Positions 58,366-64,000 of a DNA stretch of 64,000 nt are shown one piece after another; the first letter of the stretch is position 1; every line of letters begins with the position of its first letter. The translations under genes and the position numbers were made by a program. The stretch comes from Larix kaempferi (lineage: Eukaryota > Streptophyta > Pinopsida > Pinales > Pinaceae), in assembly GCA_027924585.1 (NCBI GenBank), contig BSBM01001719.1:7560001-7624000 (forward strand), given 5' to 3'. The notes beneath the pieces are model-generated. The model did not search any database and was not told the origin of the DNA. It saw only the letters and a program-made list of their open reading frames with translations.

Positions 58366-59660
58366 TAGCCTGAAAGAAGGCATGATATGGCATGTATGAC
58401 ACTTGTTGCACTTACGATGCTAGGGCTTGATATAGAATAAAACTAGTCATCGTAGAACTTTCGCTATAAATCCATTTTGGCGAAGTTTTCGGATCTGAAA
58501 CTTTTACAGGTAAAATATCAGATCCCCATGTACCTTGTGTCCAAAGGACAACCTCTAATGCATTGTACTTTGTGATTTATGATCTGTAAAATATAGGGTT
58601 TGTGCCTCTTCCAGATCTGAGTCAAAATAAGGTGACCTTGGGAAAAAGCTCATAACGTGGGATAGGAAGCTCCAAATGAAATTTCATAAAAAGTGACAGG
58701 TAGTACACAGACTGTACTATCTCAGGAAAAGTTTTTAGATGCCGAAGTTGAACCAGTGACACGTGGAACGCCGTACAAGTTCGCTCTTCGGTATTATCCG
58801 ATAAAAAAGTCACGTTGCGACACTTGGCATAACTCTCTCTCAGAAAATCCAATTGAGGTCAGACCTATCAGGATGGAAAGATAACAGTTCGAGATATCTC
58901 AGGAAACGTTTTCAGAGGCTGACATTGAACCAGTGATACATGGCATGCCATACAAGTTTGCTCTCTTGTATTATCCCATAAACAGGTCACGTTGCGACAC
59001 TTAGCATAACTCTCTCTCAGAGAATCCAATTGAGGTCAGACCTGTCGGGATGGAAAGATAACAGGTCGGGCTATCTCAAAAAAAATATTCAGACCCTGTG
59101 GATCGAAAAGTTCGGAGTTACACTAGAAACAATCAGGTACATATTTCTGTCAAAACATAATTATTTTTGAGCACCTTCATTCACGACTTCCAAAATTTAG
59201 GGCTTCGGAGAAAGTTGGAATTTTTGTAATCGGAGACCACGGCTGGATGCTACTCATCAAAATCGAAATTTAGAGACCAAGATAAGATTTTTTGGTTGGG
59301 CAGAAGGACGATATTGATCGAACCCCAGTTCGGGACTTCGATCGGAAAGATGGAAAATTAGGGCTTCTACAAAAATTGGAATTTTGGAAATCTGTGACCA
59401 TGGCTAGAAGCTCCTCAGAAAAATCAAAGCTTAGAGATTTGAATCAAATATTTTGGTTGGGTGAAGCTCCAGGAAAATAAAACCCTAATTCAGGGTCCTC
59501 CCCAATGAATCCGAAAATCTAAAAGGCAATTTCGAGGGGTGAAACTTTGCAGTTTTCAAATTCTGAATATACCAACTTGATTAGCTCATCAAGGTGCATA
59601 TTTCTATCCTTTTGGAAGTTTTGGGTTTCTTTGACAAACACTAATCCAAATCCAGGTCCA
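58366..59660 (+). other. Element 7 leader with internal duplication
   Basis: Collinear with the leaders of Elements 3 and 4. A 177-bp segment is tandemly doubled (about 58711-58887 and 58888-59064; GTCACGTTGCGACACTT and AACTCTCTCTCAGA occur in both), where Element 4 has one copy. The small ORFs in it are not genes. Confidence 0.7.
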
Positions 59661-59798
59661 GTTCTTGCAAATCAAGTGGATTGGGTTAATCCTAGAAGAA
59701 GATGGATTGGTCACCTGCATAAGTGAAGAAGTTCCTGTCTCAGAGGGAGATGAGGCTAAGGCCTTCCATAAGACGATTACAAGCAATCTTGACAGGTA
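59661..59798 (+). pseudogene. Element 7 gag remnant
   Basis: About 45 codons of gag remain: IGLILEEDGLVTCISEEVPV then SEGDEAKAFHK, matching residues of the Element 2 and 6 gag start. The first 20 or so codons, including the usual ATG, are deleted. The frame then runs into CTTGACAG and GTATGG, the same donor-like joint as in Elements 3 and 4. Confidence 0.75.
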
Positions 59799-61275
59799 TG
59801 GCTTACAGGTATGTTTCATGGTTAAGTATATCATATGTTTGTCTTCATATAATTACAGTACAATCTTGATTAATTACTAGACTTGTCATATCACCTTAAT
59901 AGAAGATATTCATTGATTAAGGTTTTGACACTTATGAATGTACTAATGCATTGTGATGTTGTATGAGGTTTATGTTGGTCTCTAACATAAAAGGTACACC
60001 AAGAAAGACAAATCATGTTCTACTTCAATAACATATGATCATGGTGACATGAAGACAAAGATTCATCCATTGTCATGGATCACATAGAAGATCTACTTTC
60101 GAGGTATGTATAACTTGGTCCTACAATGGTTAACCTATGAGACATGCAGGTTACTAGCACAAGTCACTGAAGAGAACCAGAAGACATTATGCGGGTATGT
60201 TAGACATACTAGCTAGCATGCTAATCCAGGTATGTTTTCCTATATCAAGCTAGAATCCTACCTTGTGTTAGGATCTTATACTGTTGTGTTGTTGATAATG
60301 ATTATTCATGAAGTCATAGGTTTGAATAGTCATGGTTGTATGCATATTATGTTTCTTACCATAATCGATGATATGACTAACCAGAAGAATCATGAAGGTA
60401 TAGGTTTGAGTAATCATGGATTTATGCATTGATGATTTAACTAATCAGAAGAGTCCTATGATCAAATAAGAATATGCATGAGTAAAAGAAGACTTCCCTG
60501 AAACCTTGAATACTAATGTTTATTATCTGTGAATGATCATGAATATACATGTTTAAGATTATTGTGTTTTGATAGTATTAAGATTATACTAATAAATGTG
60601 TGATTATGTATGAGACCTCAAGGATAATACAATGATGATACTAATAAACATGCATAGTGATTAAGGATGGATGTAAGTTCAAGGACAGGTAATCCAGGAA
60701 GCAAAGATCAAGAGGGAGCACACTCCAGTTGTTCCTGCAAGAAAGCAAAGGAGCACACTTTAGTAGTTTCTGCAAGGATGCAGATATTCAGAGGGAGTTG
60801 ACCACTTCTCACAATCCACATCAGAATGGAGTTGCAAAGATTTAGAGGGAGTCCACCCAGCAACCAAACAAAGATAAGTATTTGAATTGTCATTTCTTAC
60901 ATAATGTTATTCAATGATGTATATGGTTATGCTCCTAGAATTAGGTTGTGTATTATGCATATTAGAATAGTTGCATTGATGAACAATATACTACTAATAT
61001 ACATGGGTAAGTGGCCTATGGCACTGTACAACATTCCATTGCTACTTATCTAGAATGAAACCTCTTTGCTGACATGTTAGGAGTTGTGCACACTCTTAAC
61101 AATGTTCTGGTAGAGATTGGAAGGCATCTAGAAAGTTACGGAATATGGATAAATGTTGTATTGAAGCATTGGCTAAGATAATTGCATGACTGCATGACAT
61201 ATTTCTTTATGTGTAAGAATTTGTTCTGAAAAATATGAGATGTTTTCTAATCATGCAATTTAACTTGTTGTGTAG
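59799..61275 (+). other. Element 7 intron-like insert with exon-like boxes
   Basis: Boxes matching Element 4 lie at about 59995-60102 (ends TTTCGAG before GTATGTATA) and about 60150-60197 (ends GCGG before GTATGTTAG). A purine-rich box (about 60688-60875) resembles 37397-37498 of Element 6 and carries a scrap of integrase, where NGVA is followed by Lys. GTATTTGAATTG follows. The insert closes with TTGTTGTGTAG at 61275. Confidence 0.55.
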
Positions 61276-62555
61276 GAAAGATCGTATACCATCACCTACA
61301 AAAGAAGGACTACAACATTTGTTCAGCAACAAAGTTATCTATTGAAAATATTGAAGACATTGAAGTTCCCAGGATCTGGGAAGAATGCCATGATCAAGGA
61401 GTACCAGTCGATCACGAAGATGTTTGGGATGCAGTCCCAAGACCTGAAGAGGATTCTGTAGTGACTTGCAAGAGAAGCTACAATATCAAGCATGCCGCAG
61501 GTGGTAGCATAGAGACTTTTGCTCCTGTAGCCAGATACACTTCCATTAGATCAGTGCTTGCTCCGGCTGTAGTGATGATAGGGAAGATACACCATATGGA
61601 TTTCAAGACAGCTTTCTTGAATGGTGTAGTTGAAGAAGAAGTGTACGTGGAGCAGCCATTTGGTTCTGAGACACATGACAGGGAGTCATATATGTGCAGA
61701 ACTTGGTATGGTAGGATAGACAGCTTTCTATCTAGTTTGGGCTTTACCAAGTGTAAAGCGGATTCCAACCTTCACTACAAGGTTGAGGAAGGAAATCCAG
61801 TGGTACTACTATGTGGATGACCTTTTTGTAAAAGGTGAGGATAGATTGATTGCCGACACGCAGAGGAAGCTTGCTGCCAAATTCGATAGGAAGAACTTGG
61901 AGATGATGCACTATTTGTTTTTGGCATGGAGGTGTGACAGAGTGCAGATGGAATCTCCCTTGGACAAGGGAAGTATGCAGTAGAAATCCTGAAGAGGTTT
62001 GGGATGATGGAATGCAAGGATATGGCCACACCTATGGCATCGAACCTGAAGCTTCTGTATGATGCTTCATCTGATCCGGTTGATGTCACGATGTATCGTC
62101 AGATGATTGGGTCCTTGATGTACCTGACGAACACGAGACCAGATATTTGCTTTGTGGTGAACACATTGAGCCAATTCCTGATGGATCCGAGGAGTGTTCA
62201 CCTGGTTGATGTAAATCATATTCTAAGGTACCTGAAGGGTACAGTTGATTATGGGCTCAGGTATGAAGCGAATCAAAAGTTTAACCTGCAGGGTTATGTT
62301 GATTCAGATTGGGCAGATAGTGCTGTAGATAGGAAGAGCACATCTGGGTGCTGCTTCAGTATGGGATCAGGTGTGATCTCTTGGTTTAGCAGGAAGCAGT
62401 ACTGTGTAGCACTGAGTACAGCTGAAGCAGAGTATGTTGCGACGGATGAGCAGGTTGCAAATCTATTGACCAAGTCGTTGGCCAGAGTGCAATTTGAGTA
62501 CTTCAGAGAGAGGCTTGGTGCACTTCAGATCAAGGTTCCTTCCAAAGGGAAGTGA
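61276..62555 (+). pseudogene. Element 7 RT-RNase H with three in-frame deletions
   Basis: The frame reads EECHDQGVPVDHEDVWDAVP, then SYNIKHAAGGSIE directly joined to TFAPVARYTS: about 22 residues with the ARFVARGF motif are gone. MDFKTAFLNGVVEEEVYVEQ follows, then YMCR joined to TWYG, deleting LKKALYGLKQAP. A frameshift near 61805 leads to YVDDLFV. RNase H (62004-62555) has YVDSDWAD and ALSTAEAEY, but VATDEQ follows at once, so about 80 residues with the FCDNQSC catalytic Asp are missing. All three deletions keep the frame. The protein would be inactive. Confidence 0.85.
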
Positions 62556-64000
62556 TGAGTCTGGAAGATGAAGATGCACATGAGCTTTTCTGACATGGTT
62601 GATGTGTTCTCCCTTTGTCGTGATGTAATTGCTGAGCCATTTTTCACATGGTGGTATATGTGTTCTCCCATGGTGAAAAAGTAAGGGCTGGAGCCTTCCC
62701 CAAATGGTGGTAGATGTGTTCTCCCATGTCGGTGGTGTAAGTGTTGGATGATGTGCATCTGGGTTGTGCTTCGTGGATGGTGAGATGATCTGAAGAGGAG
62801 GATGCTGGATATGATCAGTTGGATCATTTATATTTATATGTATGTACGCATCATGTTGGATGTTGGATATGATCAGTTGGATCATTTATATGTATATGTA
62901 TGTACGCATCATGTTGGATGCTGGATATGATCGGTTTGATCATTTGTATGTATATGCATCATGTTGGATGCTTGGACCATGTATCTATATATGTATCAGG
63001 TGGATACATTGTATGATCAGGTAGATTATGTATGTTGATATGTATCATGTATGATCAGGTGGATCATGTATTTGTATTTGTATTAGGTGGATACATTGTA
63101 TGATCAGGTGGATCATGTATGATGATATGTATCAGGTAGATACTTGGTATGCATCAGGTAGATGCATTGTATGATCAGGATGATCATGGATGATGAGCTT
63201 CAGGATGTTGCTCCAGATGACATGCAGCAGGATGTTGCAGTGATAATGATCAGGATGATCATGTGTGCATCATGATGATGTATGGTGAGTATCAGGTTTA
63301 TACTCTGTGGCCGTGGATCAGGTTGTGCAGATGAGCATATAATTTGGCCCTGGGAGATTTGCAGATAGTCTTTCGAGGTTTTTCCTATGGCATGTAATTT
63401 TTCCCTGGGATATCTGACAAATGCTCTTTTGAGGTTTTTCTCTGGGAGGACATATAATTTGGCCCTAGGAGATCTGTAGATAGTCTTGCAAGGTTTTTCC
63501 TATGGCATATAATTTTGCCTTGGGATATCTAGCAGATGCTCTTTTGAGTTTTTGTCCTATGGCATATCATAGCGCCCTAGGAGATCCGATAGGTTGAGCT
63601 GTGTGCTCGTAATAAATCCTGGGATGCTCTTGCAAGGTTTTTCCATGACCACATGTAATATCGCCCTGGGAGATCCGATAGGTTGGGATGTGTTCCCGTA
63701 ATAAGTCTTGGTATGCTCTTGCAAGGTTTTGTGGTGACCACATATAATAGCGCCCTGGGAGATCCGATAGGTTGAGCTATGTGCTCGTAATCAGTCCTGA
63801 GATTCTCTTTCGAGGTTTTGTGGTAGGGTCACATGTAATAGATCCCTGGGAGATCCGATAGGTTGGGCTGTGTGCCCGTAATAAGTCGTGGGATGCTATT
63901 GCAAGGTTTTGTGACGCACGTAATAAGTCCTGAGGATTCCACAGTATGGCCAGTGATGATGAAGACCTACAGGTGGTGGGCCTACATCCAGTATGAAAAA
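62556..64000 (+). repeat. Element 7 3' UTR repeats
   Basis: 62600-62740: GTGTTCTCCCATG/GGTGGTA units as in Element 2. 62800-63200: GATCAG(T/G)TGGATCAT and TATGTATCAGGTGGATAC repeats as in Element 6. 63330-63950: units of about 75-100 bp with CCCTGGGAGATCCGATAGGT, GCTCGTAATAAGTCCTGGGA and TTGCAAGGTTTT. The window ends at the conserved ATCCAGTATGAAAAA. Confidence 0.82.

Larger units (their letters stand above)
57708..64000 (+). mobile_element. Element 7: copia element running off the window
   Basis: 5' LTR 57708-58353 (646 bp), primer site, leader, gag remnant, intron-like insert, RT-RNase H remnant and repetitive 3' UTR. The window ends at GTATGAAAAA, which in Element 6 lies about 175 bp before the 3' LTR, so only the last part and the LTR are missing. 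CACTC at 57703-57707 is the expected left target-site copy. It is related to Element 6 in LTR, RT and 3' UTR, but like Elements 3 and 4 it has lost most of gag and all of protease. Confidence 0.9.

Overview
The window reads as nuclear DNA of a large-genome seed plant, most probably a gymnosperm. It is AT-rich, no intact host gene can be read, and most of it is nested, decayed LTR retrotransposons whose primer-binding sites (TGGTATCAGAGC type) match plant initiator tRNA-Met. The gymnosperm placement is inference from repeat style; nothing in the sequence proves it.

Layout. 1-1493: unclassified. 1494-5576: Element 1, a Ty1/copia element with only gag and protease (TR-GAG type). 5577-13923: tail of a decayed Ty3/gypsy element split by Element 2 (6282-13314, minus strand), a copia element with degraded gag-PR-IN-RT-RNaseH. 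13924-27388: Element 3 (minus), whose 5' LTR is split by Element 4 (20210-27287, plus), a member of the same family in the opposite orientation, making a roughly 6-7 kb inverted repeat. 27389-31045: intergenic, with short duplications, a SINE-like stretch and a quasi-palindromic cluster. 31046-33987: Element 5, gag-only, with a separate hydrophobic ORF. 34325-41550: Element 6 (plus), a copia element with one nearly continuous gag-PR-IN frame broken only by stop codons. 41551-43814: 3' end plus long LTR of another element. 43815-50498: AT-rich intergenic DNA with exon-like blocks on both strands. 50499-50851: a 353-bp TRIM. 51023-51430: a 156-160 bp tandem repeat. 54605-54806: a SINE-like unit. 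55131-55455: a LINE-like 3' end. 55456-57707: 5' part of a Ty3/gypsy element (LTR, PBS, leader, gag), cut by Element 7 (57708 to the window end), a third relative of Elements 2 and 6.

Elements 2, 3, 4, 6 and 7 form one copia lineage. They share LTRs of about 595-646 bp, a TATA box followed at once by a hairpin whose sequence differs between families but still pairs, a GC-rich block near GTGGCGCACTTGTG in R/U5, and very long 3' UTRs built of minisatellites. In Elements 3, 4 and 7 most of gag, protease and integrase is replaced by non-coding DNA in which several short conserved boxes are bounded by AG and GTATGT, like small exons. In Elements 2 and 7 the catalytic Glu of integrase is Lys, and in Element 6 it is a stop codon. 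This spliced-looking, integrase-dead, apparently parasitic lineage is the most unusual thing in the window.
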